This document shows positions 58,601 to 62,844 of a stretch of DNA of 64,000 nt, in pieces (the first letter of the stretch is position 1; each line of letters starts with the position of its first letter). The notes beneath the pieces were generated by a model, which was not told the DNA's origin, searched no databases, and worked only from the letters and a program-made list of their open reading frames with translations. This DNA is from Paragonimus westermani (taxonomy: Eukaryota; Platyhelminthes; Trematoda; Plagiorchiida; Troglotrematidae), in NCBI GenBank assembly GCA_008508345.1, contig QNGE01001031.1:112951-176950 (forward strand), in the 5' to 3' direction. The position numbers were made by a program, and so were the translations under genes.

Positions 58601-61600
58601 GTCGCACAATCGGGTCACAGAACATCCTTCTAATCAAAAATTATCACGACCGTAGAATGGTAAAAGTACTAATAATACAATGCCTTTCGTAAGGTGGATA
58701 TATGACCGATACACCTACGATCATTTTGGGAATCCGTCTGTTCTAGGGTTTGGTTCTCCGTGTACTTCGCACCGAGACTCGTGGATACCCCATATGTGAC
58801 TGTCACATTACACTTTGACACCAGTTAAAGACTGCAATGGTTGCTGGTAAACGCCGATAACAAACCAGTTAGTCAGTCTTCCATATAGGAAGAAGGTGTG
58901 GCGAATCTGTAAAACAATCTCATCAGCATCAAAAGAAGGATATATAAAGGATATCCAGACCAGGAGATTTATTACCGTTCAGTAATTTACGCAGTAGAGA
59001 GCGATTTTCGATTATAACCAAGCACACTATTCGCACAGTCTACAGCTGAACAACTGGGCTCAAGCCAGCTAAATTGGTTTCAAAGTGCTCCGTCCATCTG
59101 TTAGGGTGTGGCGACAAACTGTGGGTTCGTGAGTCACCTTTCCAACAGTCTCACTAGCACACAATCGACGACCAACACAACCGCAACTCGGGCATATGTC
59201 CAAGAATAAAATTACTCTCTCCACCACTTGGACTAACTCTACCAGGTAAGATACGCGGTACGTAAGTAAAATCTCCGTAACCTTGGGGTTCAGTTCACGC
59301 CGATCACTACAGTGTTCTGAGTCAGGGTGGATTAGTGGATAAATGTTTTTGCGCTCTGTCAAGCATAGAGAAATCCACCTCTACCGTATCTACCGTGATT
59401 TCACTGAATGAGTGAGCACGCGCTTGGTCCTCGTAGATTAGCAATGTAGAATGCTCGCTTGTCTTCAACAAATCGATGAACCAGATGTGACTTGAACAAG
59501 CTTTCCGCAAATATGAGTACTGCCCACTCAGATTTTTCCTTTTCACCTCTTGGTTGATCTCAAACTAGGCTTGAGCTGGCCGCTGAACATGTTTCCGAAC
59601 ACGGATGGGAGCATATGGTTTGTTTCTAAACCCTACAGCATTCCTTCAATCCCATGCTTGCTGGGATCATAGTCTGACTGCACTCTAAGAAAGACGTCCA
59701 GAGTTCCTCACAGCGAGGGTCAAGCGCATCCCCAAGCGTCCACCACATACTTCTTAGGAATACATCAGTTTGCAGGAGGTTTGCACAGCGATCAGGATTT
59801 CAGGTTGATTCACGTCACTATTGTGATCTAGACCGTTTGATTGTTGATGCCCTTTGGTAAGCATTCCACACAGCCTTGTCGCCCAATTTCCGACCGACCA
59901 CATCAAATTTGCCAGCAAGTGATCTCTGAGCAAAAGCTACGAAACAAAGCAGGCAAGAATAACGGCGAACTAAGGGTCAAGGTGGCAATTCCCAAAGGAA
60001 CGAGAATCTACGACAGAGAAGCAGACGGCAACATGATCAATTAGTGCTCATGGTTGGGTTGTACAGGGCAGCTTCCAGTGACTCATCGTCACTTTCATGT
60101 TGAAATGCGCGTCTCGACATATGAAGTCCATGAGATGCGCAAAACTGCAAGAGCTCCTCTACGCTGCCGATACGTCATGCCGAGGAACCGAACATACCCT
60201 GTAGTCGACCAGTTTTAAAATCATAATACTATCAAACTCAAAGATGCAGGAGTACCCAGTTAGCTTCAAAAGAATAAATGAGGCATCTCAGAAGGTGGTT
60301 GTTGGCAGCATTTAAACTATTGGCTGCTGAGGTTAGTGCACAATATAAATACGTCTTTCTGTTCTGTGGCGAAGTAACTTGACCAGAGGAGTAAGTCTTA
60401 CAATGCAGTGGGATTACACCAAATAAGTTTGTTCAGATCATCCTTGATGCTCACATTCAATCGATATTGCACGATCAGCTTCGTGACCTGTCTAAACTTA
60501 TTAACTGGAGATAGTGTGAATGCGGGAACGCATCAGTAATCCCTCGCATTACGAGCCAAAGCTCTTATCCGTTCGGTCATCAGTTTCAGGGAAGTCGCAT
60601 GTGGCGGGAGAATTTGTATATAACGGAACTGTCATCTGCTTTTACCTCGTTAATACATATGGACACAGTGTAATTCGGATTGCCAGTTTGCACCGGATGG
60701 GGCAGCAAGTGCACGGAATTAAACTCATAATGATCTTTGGCGTACACTCTCAAGTTTGCTGTTTTATGGCTTAGTGTAATCCTCCACTCCAGCCTAACCG
60801 TAGGATTCGGCTCTATCATAACCGGAAACCCGTTTTGCAACATATAAAGAAGGAATAGCCGTGAGTATGTCACCCAAAGCTGGTACTTCGAAATAAGTTG
60901 TCCTTCGTAAATTGCTTGCTACGACGAAATGCCCACAGTAATCAATCAACTTCCGTTCGTATAGTCTTCATCATACCAATATTTCACCATACCACTTCGG
61001 ATAAGGACTACATGAAAGTGAGACATTTTGTAAACTTCCGTCTGAAAATACCATGTGCAAATGAGTCAGAAATGAGTGAAAAAACGCATTCAACGAGTTT
61101 GTTGCCTGTTGCTACCTAAGCAGTCGTGTGATGCAATGATGAGAACTTAACGACCCAAATACATTTGACTAACCGGCGACATAGCCTTCATGACGTTTGA
61201 GGATTATCGGAATATCAAAAATCACCTGTAGGTATGACATAACGTAAAAGAGATCAGAACACTGGAACCAGCAAGACCAATCGGGTTACAGATGAAATGT
61301 CATGCAAACCAAAAACGCTAACCTGACGGATGTTGTCGGATTCAGTGGCGCGCGCAGGAACACCAAGGACGTTCGACTTTGATGGTGACCGCGTAAGGAA
61401 TCCACCAGCCAGCAACAATTCGGTGGTGTTTGATTGAGAGGCCGTCCCCCCTCCGGTCATTACAACCCCAGCCAACTCACCAGCTGGCCACCAATACTCC
61501 AACGCCAGACGAGCGTGTAGCTTGGAACCCGGTTGATTGTAGAGTTCCGCGATGAGTAACAAAAAGTTGGCAAATCCAGAACCGCTAGATGACGGATTAA

Positions 61601-61712
61601 ACCCGGTGCGACGTATTAAGTCTTCATCCTTCAGGCGTATTTCCTTTACACGAGCAGGCATGTACACCAGTAGGTCGGTTATGAGACCGTGTAGACGACA
61701 TACCCACAGGGG
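1407..61712 (-). CDS. NUP205: NUP205 orthologue, nuclear pore inner-ring scaffold (22 exons, both ends outside window)
   Basis: NUP205/Nup192 is a large alpha-solenoid protein of the nuclear pore inner ring. It binds NUP93 and helps build the symmetric core that sets pore permeability. I found the gene by recognising short conserved stretches (ALEYWWP, SIPLVLKADL, EEYPITRAF, PRTCLHAI, EAWRQLVEI, RANLYGALC) that occur in the same order as in human NUP205. Exons were then bounded by AG/GT sites and checked for phase; all 22 chain in frame: 61323-61712, 56517-56670, 53266-53567, 52960-53142, 50484-50753, 50001-50399, 48633-48805, 48010-48156, 41390-41510, 37241-37685, 31845-31945, 31513-31701, 27950-28283, 23669-23716, 22615-22721, 19421-20198, 15411-15485, 14803-15101, 11446-11643, 10504-10846, 7932-8178, 1407-1627. 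No stop interrupts the joined frame. The product is clearly longer than the matching human segment because of loop insertions. The paralogue NUP188 is less likely, since the matching motifs are specific to NUP205. Alignment was from memory, not computed. Confidence 0.9.
1628..4154. other. Intron sequence, no feature recognised
   Basis: Intron between NUP205 exons 21 and 22, left of the RTE fragment. Short open stretches on both strands have no recognisable similarity or splice support. Confidence 0.5.
4155..5576. repeat. 711-bp tandem duplication, copies 4155-4865 and 4866-5576
   Basis: Two direct copies with an offset of exactly 711 bp. I saw one base difference between them (AAGCTTAGTGG near 4416, AAGCTTGGTGG near 5127). 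Both 135-codon minus-strand open frames are therefore identical. The junction lies at ATTAGAAAACATAAACG. Confidence 0.95.
5622..5632. repeat. C homopolymer of 11
   Basis: Run of eleven C, just to the right of the duplicated segment. Confidence 0.9.
5851..5883. repeat. (CTC)n then (ATC)n trinucleotide repeat
   Basis: Six CTC units followed directly by five TCA/ATC units, immediately right of RTE fragment A. Confidence 0.9.
6376..7210 (-). mobile_element. RTE-type LINE fragment B with an internal deletion
   Basis: The right part reads as the N-terminal endonuclease domain on the minus strand: VDVCCISETRIQDSS near 7100, AGVGVVLSTT near 6970, and a decayed VSAYAPTD-like stretch near 6820. From about 6730 the sequence jumps to the reverse transcriptase: CEPSKSFSAKGGVRQ and a decayed palm region. 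About 1 kb between these domains, present in copy E, is absent. The element is also cut at its 3' end. Confidence 0.85.
7211..7931. other. Intron sequence, no feature recognised
   Basis: Between RTE fragment B and NUP205 exon 21. Nothing recognisable. Confidence 0.5.
7932..8178 (-). CDS. NUP205: NUP205 exon 21 of window
   Basis: 247 nt, phase 1 in and 2 out. GVSQQVFNFLYTHSDALLSE matches human AAGQVLQFLISHSDTIQAIL. Acceptor CTTTCCTTCTCGCATAG, donor GTAAGT. Confidence 0.93.
8279..8322 (+). ncRNA. tRNA-like A and B boxes, possible SINE head
   Basis: TAGCTTAATGG at 8279-8289 resembles an RNA polymerase III A box and GGGTTCGATCT at 8312-8322 a B box, at tRNA-like spacing. I cannot draw a full cloverleaf, so this is a possible tRNA-derived SINE head rather than a tRNA gene. 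Confidence 0.4.
8323..10503. other. Intron sequence, no feature recognised
   Basis: Intron between NUP205 exons 20 and 21. No element recognised. Confidence 0.5.
10504..10846 (-). CDS. NUP205: NUP205 exon 20 of window
   Basis: 343 nt, phase 0 in and 1 out. ALSQSNIVTSLAGC matches human ALELLRSGVIVRLAQC, and GILLPAVRLFKTLLITLG matches human QILLPALQLCQVILTSS. Acceptor TCTACCTTTCAG, donor GTGAGT. Confidence 0.94.
10847..11445. other. Intron between exons 19 and 20
   Basis: 599 bp, nothing recognised apart from splice sites. Confidence 0.6.
11446..11643 (-). CDS. NUP205: NUP205 exon 19 of window
   Basis: 198 nt, 66 codons, phase 0 at both ends. HLVDSIPEDLG matches human VLVDSLVEDDR immediately after exon 18, and YRAKLSLMCRLATGPVGA matches human YESKMAFLTRVAKIQQGA. 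Acceptor GTTTCTCTTGGTGTAG; donor AAG|GTTGGT is weak. Confidence 0.9.
11644..14802. other. Intron between exons 18 and 19, no feature recognised
   Basis: 3.2 kb. Exons 18 and 19 join without a gap relative to human NUP205, so no coding exon is expected here. The minus-strand open stretches at 12249-12461 and 13824-14069 lack recognisable similarity. Confidence 0.6.
14803..15101 (-). CDS. NUP205: NUP205 exon 18 of window
   Basis: 299 nt, phase 1 in and 0 out. ALYCLLAWDLVRGHVITQMA then VLSLLESMLFIDRSPRDLLS matches the human region LMEVVCRDACDGHE to LALALLDRIVSVDKQQQW. Acceptor CACTCCTTCAG, donor CAG|GTAAGT. Confidence 0.92.
15411..15485 (-). CDS. NUP205: NUP205 exon 17 of window
   Basis: 75 nt, phase 1 in and 1 out. 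AQRMRANLYGALCFMLGFGR matches human FQRVRTHLYGSLLYYLQIAQ without gaps. Acceptor GTTTGTCTCACAG, donor GTAAGC. Confidence 0.93.
   Translation of the reverse strand, partial: NPRLNGCVLTSTVHCASCLVSGDY
15486..19420. other. Intron between exons 16 and 17
   Basis: 3.9 kb. Exons 16 and 17 join without a gap relative to human. The only item noted is a weak tRNA-like box pair on the minus strand at 16313-16363 (TAGCTTAAGAC and GGTTCGACTC). Confidence 0.6.
19421..20198 (-). CDS. NUP205: NUP205 exon 16 of window (largest exon)
   Basis: 778 nt, phase 0 in and 1 out. LYAGKQAAFEAWRQLVEIGS is close to human LHAKRHALESWRQLVEIILT. GTVLHLASYL and ASLLTRIVLLLVRLTLQT follow, the latter matching the human helix ending DFILKTGG. 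The donor at 19421 was chosen because it joins to exon 17 with no gap relative to human. A Ser/Pro/Gly-rich loop of about 50 residues follows the WRQLVEI helix. Confidence 0.94.
20199..21284. other. Intron sequence left of the Penelope relic
   Basis: No recognisable feature. The stretch at 21050-21284 could be a decayed N-terminal part of the Penelope-like element, but I cannot show it. Confidence 0.4.
21285..21800 (+). mobile_element. Penelope-like element, reverse transcriptase relic
   Basis: Plus-strand frames give GVTMGSPLGPVLDNILVAEL, then after a frameshift near 21400 LYRRYVDDILV with the catalytic YVDD, and LPFLGISITET. A stop follows at about 21580, and then RAIYRKNTRTALLKWH and LRQVEQTIRRD. 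The order and spacing of G-x-x-MGSPLGP, YVDD and LPFL are typical of Penelope-like retroelement RTs. No GIY-YIG endonuclease was recognised downstream. The frameshift and stop mean that it is dead. Confidence 0.82.
21865..21938. repeat. Hairpin with 30-bp arms
   Basis: Arm 21865-21894 pairs with 21909-21938 around a 14-nt spacer; 26 of 30 positions match. It sits 65 bp right of the Penelope relic. Confidence 0.88.
22615..22721 (-). CDS. NUP205: NUP205 exon 15 of window
   Basis: 107 nt, phase 1 in and 0 out. SPTLNSFLSRLKLYESL then FELHSFDASIVDE matches human KVRRKILNILDSIDF and LQLDFFDRAQIEQ. The donor GAG|GTGCTT is weak, but it gives a gapless join to exon 16 (VDELVWDCE against human IEQVIANCE). 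Confidence 0.87.
22722..23668. other. Intron between exons 14 and 15
   Basis: 0.9 kb. A minus-strand open stretch at 23026-23304 follows an acceptor-like TACACACAG, but has no donor or recognisable homology. Confidence 0.5.
23669..23716 (-). CDS. NUP205: NUP205 exon 14 of window (48-nt small exon)
   Basis: Only 48 nt, phase 1 in and 1 out, so it can be skipped without breaking the frame. It encodes LLTDASERELDFSSE, an acidic stretch that may match the human acidic loop after LLHLLLDDM. It has a very good pyrimidine tract (TTTGTTTCCCTCGACAG) and a consensus donor (GTGAGT). No homology alone would prove it. Confidence 0.65.
23717..25284. other. Intron sequence with an unassigned plus-strand open frame
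   Basis: The most notable item is a 112-codon plus-strand open frame at 23949-24287, starting MPNTGGNTVRGIVLTTRG. I recognise no family or motif and cannot show that it is a gene. A conserved NUP205 segment is expected somewhere between 23717 and 27949 but was not found. Confidence 0.4.
25285..25565 (+). mobile_element. RTE-type LINE fragment C
   Basis: Plus-strand frames read EAAGLDGLAPAFFKARWW, then after frameshifts IIPLFKKGVLDGRENHR. These match the RTE reverse transcriptase N-terminal blocks (KAAGPDGLPPALFK and IPIFKKG...NHRGI). It is the only RTE copy here on the plus strand. Both ends are truncated. Confidence 0.8.
25566..27949. other. Intron sequence, no feature recognised
   Basis: Remainder of the intron between exons 13 and 14. 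A weak tRNA-like pair (TAGCTCAATGGCTA at 27803 and GGTTCAGTG at 27840) lies near exon 13. One NUP205 exon may be hidden in this stretch. Confidence 0.4.
27950..28283 (-). CDS. NUP205: NUP205 exon 13 of window
   Basis: 334 nt, phase 0 in and 1 out. DAGIGDQPRTCLHAIIDLID matches human DPGVLGCPRTCLHAILNILE. WQLVYRLAASPLTSEPVLRF follows, matching human YQVIYQLCACSDTSGPTMRY, and then FLRGNHDLLAKHLQF. Acceptor TTTTATTTCAG, donor GTAGGT. Confidence 0.95.
28284..29989. other. Intron sequence, no feature recognised
   Basis: Right of NUP205 exon 13. Open stretches at 28341-28598 (+) and 29662-29877 (-) have no recognisable family. Confidence 0.5.
29990..30425 (-). mobile_element. RTE-type LINE fragment D (5'-truncated 3' end)
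   Basis: Closely resembles 32985-33410, the 3' end of copy E. Both have a CATCATCATC-like tail, then AATACATCA-TGATTCACAC, and the run through AGCCGCC-TCTC and GCCACC-ACTCTGGGAGTCG. It stops at the same element-internal region as a typical 5'-truncated LINE insertion. Confidence 0.85.
30426..31512. other. Intron sequence, no feature recognised
   Basis: Between RTE fragment D and NUP205 exon 12. Nothing recognisable. Confidence 0.5.
31513..31701 (-). CDS. NUP205: NUP205 exon 12 of window
   Basis: 189 nt, 63 codons, phase 0 at both ends. FGVHLLHILLASLDFPAPNL matches human TRIHILNLLITSLECNPPNL, then SHWLLGFRI matches human ALYLLGFEL. Donor CAG|GTAGGC. Confidence 0.92.
31845..31945 (-). CDS. 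NUP205: NUP205 exon 11 of window
   Basis: 101 nt, phase 1 in and 0 out. The C-terminal half reads TATVSELATVRLM, which may match the human stretch before HETRIHIL. Conservation is weak. The call rests on a long pyrimidine tract before the AG, a strong donor (ATG|GTAAGC), and the exact phase fit between exons 10 and 12. The start could differ. Confidence 0.65.
32110..32249 (-). other. Candidate poison exon of NUP205 (hypothetical)
   Basis: A strong acceptor (CTTTTGATCTTTCTCCAG) is followed by 138 nt open in the phase delivered by exon 10, ending WRRFHGFIKVTTWD and then TGA. A consensus donor GTAAGT follows directly after the TGA. A second possible donor (GTAACA, exon end 32128) would give a 122-nt stop-free exon with the same phases as exon 11. 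No homology supports it, so it may be chance. Confidence 0.25.
32985..36130 (-). mobile_element. RTE-type LINE copy E, near full length, dead
   Basis: On the minus strand, all expected parts occur in order. Endonuclease: VGVFNVCTLK near 36130, FVVSAYAPTDCN near 35750, VVLAGDMNAQVGRF near 35650, WSQIDHIAVSYRWRGS near 35430, and DSHHALVHCRF. Linker: HRKLKRSLKADREAWLVGK. Reverse transcriptase: CVDHTFTVRQILELHHVHR near 34480, VFLDHKCAFDSVDRS, DLLPGGRVADPYYVDDKVLL near 34100. C-terminal region: LLCGSETWPLTVEDVNRLQV near 33730 and RGGQMLTWRRQLK near 33460. The catalytic box reads YVDD in a shifted frame. Several frameshifts and stops separate the blocks. A CATCAT-rich 3' tail lies at 32985-33010. 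Confidence 0.93.
36247..36488. mobile_element. Foldback element: two 114-bp inverted arms, 14-nt loop
   Basis: Arm 36247-36360 pairs with 36375-36488 around the loop TAATTTGATGAAAA. I counted 8 mismatches in 114 positions (about 93% identity), and 7 of the 8 are transitions. Arms start ATCAACAATTCC and end CTCTCCTCCACT. No coding capacity. A tandem 10-mer (AGTACTTATC twice, 36222-36241) abuts the left arm; no clear target-site duplication was seen. It could be a foldback-type MITE, or a recent palindromic duplication. Confidence 0.9.
36489..37240. other. Intron sequence, no feature recognised
   Basis: Between the foldback element and exon 10. Nothing recognisable. Confidence 0.5.
37241..37685 (-). 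CDS. NUP205: NUP205 exon 10 of window, with a large insertion
   Basis: About 445 nt, phase 0 in and 1 out. Only the first 20 or so residues (DTQRHLMTTFSSLI) clearly match human (SISQKLMAGFVECL). The remaining 125 residues are rich in Pro, Ser, Thr and Trp, with no human counterpart that I can see. The acceptor (CTCCTTCTTCAG) is excellent. Two donors 21 nt apart, at 37241 (GTAATT) and 37262 (GTGTGG), keep the same phase, so the 3' edge is uncertain. The two other frames both close early, which supports this reading. Confidence 0.78.
37968..38047 (+). ncRNA. tRNA-like pseudogene or SINE head
   Basis: A tRNA-like fold can be drawn. The acceptor stem GGTTTCG/CGAAGCC has 7 pairs including one G-T. 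The D-arm is around ACTC-AGCTGCTA-GAGC. A weak anticodon stem encloses CTGCATT (anticodon would be GCA, but position 37 is T). The T-arm GCTGG/CCAGC is perfect with loop TTCGAGT. The 14-nt variable region is unusual for a Cys tRNA. A functional gene is therefore doubtful; a tRNA-derived SINE head or pseudogene fits better. Confidence 0.55.
38048..41389. other. Intron sequence, no gene recognised
   Basis: Rest of the intron between exons 9 and 10. The exons abut without a coding gap relative to human. Open frames on both strands up to 94 codons have no recognisable similarity. Confidence 0.5.
41390..41510 (-). CDS. NUP205: NUP205 exon 9 of window
   Basis: 121 nt, phase 2 in and 0 out. Joined to exon 8 it reads LLRYCSLSEELPDHSG, matching human IARYLYHGNTNPELAF, then CALGILGLLLGRIKPHSDML, matching human SAKILCCISCNSNIQIKLVG. 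Acceptor CCCATTTCAG, donor GTGAGC. The intron before it is 6.5 kb and holds both the gypsy relic and a long RTE copy. Confidence 0.92.
42100..44940 (-). mobile_element. RTE-type LINE copy F, nearly complete, with a nested insertion
   Basis: A second long RTE copy, of a subfamily diverged from copy E. Minus-strand blocks: IDSIPVNSRLFTVRL near 44700; RLLQLCASRDLYISSGVF and HLDQIEVTYRWHHSSRECRS at 44150-44420; REHYLVEQSKEMERAFLCGK near 43850; EVVPRG and STVIPVF near 43460; YIDHIFTLRWILAHQHFYKQ near 42940; GVCPGCPISFLFNFVTDDIL near 42690; RLTDLKYADNTVLL (YADN in place of YADD) near 42560; LRWLGHLMQAERS near 42230. Between STVIPVF and YIDHIF about 0.45 kb does not belong to the element. Confidence 0.92.
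42975..43425. mobile_element. Nested insertion inside RTE copy F, unidentified
   Basis: RTE reading stops after STVIPVF at about 43425 and resumes near 42960. The intervening 450 bp or so is more GC-rich and includes a TATTTATAGG box near 43177. It contains a 92-codon minus-strand frame (43118-43396) with no recognised family. It could be a solo LTR or a non-autonomous element; boundaries are approximate. Confidence 0.5.
44941..45886. other. Intron sequence with an unassigned 147-codon frame
   Basis: A minus-strand open frame at 45247-45690 contains a hydrophobic stretch (FYIALLIAQECLSSGTIL) and a basic C-terminus. I recognise no family. It lies between RTE copy F and the gypsy tail and could be element 3' sequence. 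Confidence 0.35.
45887..47640 (-). mobile_element. Ty3/gypsy retrotransposon pol relic, internally deleted
   Basis: Minus-strand order follows gypsy pol. The RT end reads VGLRQKEVTFHGH near 47560 and EDVKQVSLLNDMISYLSQFL near 47420. A stretch follows that should hold RNase H but is mostly missing. Then a decayed pre-integrase spacer and the integrase: RAKELFYWSQML, CNACRTVDS (zinc-binding Cys pair), CQILFADIFVLNGKQYLFTV (first catalytic Asp region) and a decayed core to about 46500. The tail reads VVNRRNRVHLRKR-like (IVNRRNRVHLRKRV) at 46130. No LTRs were identified. Frames are broken. Confidence 0.85.
47645..47745 (-). mobile_element. Second copy of the gypsy C-terminal tail
   Basis: The minus-strand frame reads IGLDINVDTKSAGGPQKATV, matching IVLDKHIGTKSTGDSQKSTV at 45930-46000, the end of the gypsy pol relic. 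It lies directly upstream of the RT part, so tail, RT, integrase and tail follow one another. This suggests two gypsy copies fused head to tail by deletion, or a tandem rearrangement. Confidence 0.7.
48010..48156 (-). CDS. NUP205: NUP205 exon 8 of window
   Basis: 147 nt, phase 2 in and 2 out. LSRLLLSINSRTGRSDLLSM matches human LEQLLQGINPRTKKADNVVN. Among several possible AGs, the one after CTTATTTTTAG was chosen because it is the only one that keeps the phase and it has a clear pyrimidine tract. Donor GTGAGT. Confidence 0.9.
48633..48805 (-). CDS. NUP205: NUP205 exon 7 of window
   Basis: 173 nt, phase 0 in and 2 out. ITGLLEVGLHRILEFP matches human ALSLLEEGVKQLDTYAPFP, and LRLIQRLLANEEILITFVRR matches human LALLNLTLQKENLFMDLLRE. 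Donor GTAAGTATG. The other frames of this stretch also stay open on the minus strand, so it is easy to misread. Confidence 0.9.
49135..49180 (+). ncRNA. tRNA-like A and B boxes, possible SINE head
   Basis: ATAGCTCAGCGATA near 49131-49144 resembles an A box and GTGGGTTCCAAGCCC near 49168-49182 a B box. No full cloverleaf was drawn. Confidence 0.35.
49459..49562 (+). repeat. 48-bp tandem repeat, about 2.2 copies, open in one frame
   Basis: The unit contains GTGACGGCTGACGAAATCGT and repeats at an offset of 48 bp (49482 and 49530), with a partial earlier copy. Because 48 is a multiple of 3, it reads as a 16-residue repeat (LI-SSVTADEIVHH) inside a plus-strand open frame that runs to 49713. No family recognised. 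Confidence 0.85.
50001..50399 (-). CDS. NUP205: NUP205 exon 6 of window
   Basis: 399 nt, 133 codons, phase 0 at both ends. WDIAASCLVLFDGMVGQF-like start (read here as WDIAASCLVLFDGLVG) matches human WEVAEVVLEVFYKLL; the end, PGFMLITQLLSDSSLFRA, matches human PGFSLMYHLLNESPMLEL. A Ser/Thr/Asp-rich loop of about 60 residues lies between. The 84-bp intron separating it from exon 5 is the shortest seen here. Donor GTGAGT. Confidence 0.93.
50484..50753 (-). CDS. NUP205: NUP205 exon 5 of window
   Basis: 270 nt, 90 codons, phase 0 at both ends. EVEPRAEEYPITRAFLSFVT matches human EIESRCEEYPLTRAFCQLIS, followed by FLTNTVFLKHTMRVYRDHNE, matching human FLRDSVFLRFRTRAYRRAAE. Donor GTAAGT. The middle holds an Asn/Ser-rich loop absent from the human protein. 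Confidence 0.94.
50754..52959. other. Intron between exons 4 and 5, no feature recognised
   Basis: 2.2 kb; nothing recognisable. The plus-strand open frames at 51985-52209 and 52477-52713 are rich in Glu, Lys and Arg, as expected for antisense of pyrimidine-rich sequence. Confidence 0.5.
52960..53142 (-). CDS. NUP205: NUP205 exon 4 of window
   Basis: 183 nt, 61 codons, phase 0 at both ends. LLTCSIPLVLKADLIHVLTS is nearly the human LLQCSIPPVLKAELLKTLAA, and SIAASIWRHV matches human EIAASLWQSL. Donor GTAAGT. It is separated from exon 3 by an intron of only 123 bp. Confidence 0.95.
53266..53567 (-). CDS. NUP205: NUP205 exon 3 of window
   Basis: 302 nt, phase 1 in and 0 out. It begins GRTASLASWDHFFASFRQYL, matching human VSWEHFFHSLMLYHEHL. 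A Ser/Ala/Gly-rich loop follows, then EEQAGLQVVLRLVARIARM, matching the helix human EQDGLIAFLQLTSTII. The acceptor has a good pyrimidine tract (CTTGCTTTCAG) and the donor is GTGAGA. Confidence 0.92.
53568..54639. other. Intron sequence with a 140-codon open frame
   Basis: A minus-strand open frame at 53641-54063 (starting MLSANNSGFPLRDSIVNKLS) has no family I recognise and no splice signals that fit NUP205. Nothing else noted. Confidence 0.4.
54640..55170 (-). mobile_element. RTE-type LINE fragment G (5'-truncated 3' end)
   Basis: Shares with D and E the 3' sequence ACAACCATGAAGAAAAG, the CCGAGCT region, AGCCGCC-TCTCACC, and the run CAGCCACCGACTC. It extends slightly further into the coding end than D, and is more diverged. 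5' truncated. Confidence 0.83.
55171..56516. other. Intron sequence, no feature recognised
   Basis: Right end of the intron between exons 2 and 3. Nothing recognised. Confidence 0.5.
56517..56670 (-). CDS. NUP205: NUP205 exon 2 of window
   Basis: 154 nt, phase 0 in and phase 1 out. Reads FRFVRSVGDM then FIPYLRMLHGLIG and CFSLLKANANNPG, matching human KFVRQMGDL, IYIPYLKMLQGL and CFSLLKVNGS almost without gaps. Donor GTACGT is strong; the acceptor is TTACCAG. Confidence 0.93.
56863..56927 (-). ncRNA. tRNA-like A and B boxes on the minus strand
   Basis: The minus strand reads TGGTGGTTAAGTGGTAACGA (A-box region, about 56898-56917) and CGTTCGAACAC (B-box, 56863-56873), about 66 nt in all. Cloverleaf not convincing; a SINE head is likely. 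Confidence 0.4.
56954..56966. repeat. (CG)6 run
   Basis: Thirteen alternating C and G, an unusual run in AT-rich intron. Confidence 0.9.
58502..58512. repeat. C homopolymer of 11
   Basis: Eleven C in a row. Confidence 0.9.
58950..60830 (-). mobile_element. RTE-type LINE fragment H
   Basis: Minus-strand frames hold a decayed endonuclease (AGVEDY near 60790, matching the AGVGVVLS block; a RLLQLC-like block near 60150) followed by linker and NRWTEHFETNLAGLSP near 59090, which matches RTE (RWAEHFREQFNWPS). The 59600-59800 part matches the linker only weakly. Heavily decayed. Confidence 0.65.
61323..61712 (-). CDS. NUP205: NUP205 exon 1 of window
   Basis: 390 nt, 130 codons, entering and leaving in phase 0. 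It opens with LHGLITDLLVYMPARVKE, matching the human stretch around LITDFLALMPMKVKQ. It continues through FLLLIAELYNQ to LHARLALEYWWP, close to human LELALEYWCP. The acceptor is an AG at 61713-61714 and the donor is CAG|GTTAGC. Between the helices it carries Gly/Ser-rich inserts, which suggests longer loops than in vertebrates. The upstream exon was not seen before the window ends. Confidence 0.92.
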
Positions 61713-62844
61713 CTGAATTCGTATAAGAGCGGGTGGATTATTATCAGAGTTTTAGGGGAAACGAACAAACAGTTCACAGGTAAATACTTGATAGAAAAAA
61801 GGCAACCGCTGTTGGTGCCACACGCAAGACTTTCCCGGCAAAAGCTCGACAAATGTCTCGAAAAGCAACACAACACCAATAAAATCCATACTCCGACCAA
61901 TCGGTCTTCAAAAACAACTTCAAACATCGAGACTTGCTGGCAAGAAGGCAATTTGTAAAAAAAAAGTCATGTTCCTTCAAGATCCATCTTGTGGGCGCGT
62001 GGTGATCCCATCATCAGTTGGAGAAGTATGTACACAAACCTTAGCTTGATGCACAAACACACAACCGTGACAACGATCTACAGGCACCACAGCCTTTAGC
62101 AATAACCCCCCCGTATTGTAACGAATAGGTGGGGATACTAAATAGCAGTAGGCTAACACTTGTTTGAATAACCTACATACCGTAAGAATAATATACGAAA
62201 ATAGTTTCGAAAAAAGTATACGATAACCCATTAAGGACTGAATCGCCATATAGCAATAGGTCTTCGACTGGTCGATTGGGCACACTTATGCCAAGCGATG
62301 TTTGTTTGGAATCAATCGACAAATCGGCTTTGGAGTTGTATAGCGTAGTACACTTGACACGCTGGCAAGCTTCAAAGACTTTCAATGAGGTCAAGATCAG
62401 AACTGTAGACCAGTCAGTTTAACACCTCAATCCATCGCCGTCGCGGTACATTACGTATGTATATACCTAAAAGTGACGAGCATGCCCAAACAGAAGAAAC
62501 ACTGAGGGTTACGGACAGTATGTGGGAGAAAGATGAAGAAAGCAAAAAGACAACAGAGATTCGCAACACAAGCACTAGTAATTGCATTGTTCGCAATATC
62601 AGACAGCGTCCTCAATCAATGCACACTGTCCTCTGGACCTCAGTAATCAGTGGGCCGGAAACATTACACCAAGGCAGGTTTCAATACCAGCCCATCCTTG
62701 AACCGAACCGAAGATATACGCTGTCCACTAGGCTGTCGTTACTGATCCAACTTACTAATCGCAAGCAAGAAATGGTGTGGCAAACAGTAATAAGACATGC
62801 GTAGGATGTATCCGATCGGGCGGAGCTTTTGAGACGCGCAGAGG
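61713..62844. other. Upstream intron sequence, no exon recognised
   Basis: Upstream of NUP205 exon 1 of the window. I searched for the preceding conserved stretch (human SENFYQEEFYIRR) and did not find it. A candidate donor at 62180 has the wrong phase for joining to exon 1. Confidence 0.5.

Larger units (their letters stand above)
56671..58949. other. Intron sequence, no gene recognised
   Basis: Between NUP205 exon 2 and RTE copy H. It contains a tRNA-like box pair, a (CG)6 run and a C11 run. Open frames have no recognisable family. Confidence 0.5.

Noticed and set aside
62173..62394. Candidate NUP205 exon upstream of 61712, ending at a GTATGT donor
   Set aside because: The phase does not match exon 1 and the residues do not resemble the expected human stretch.
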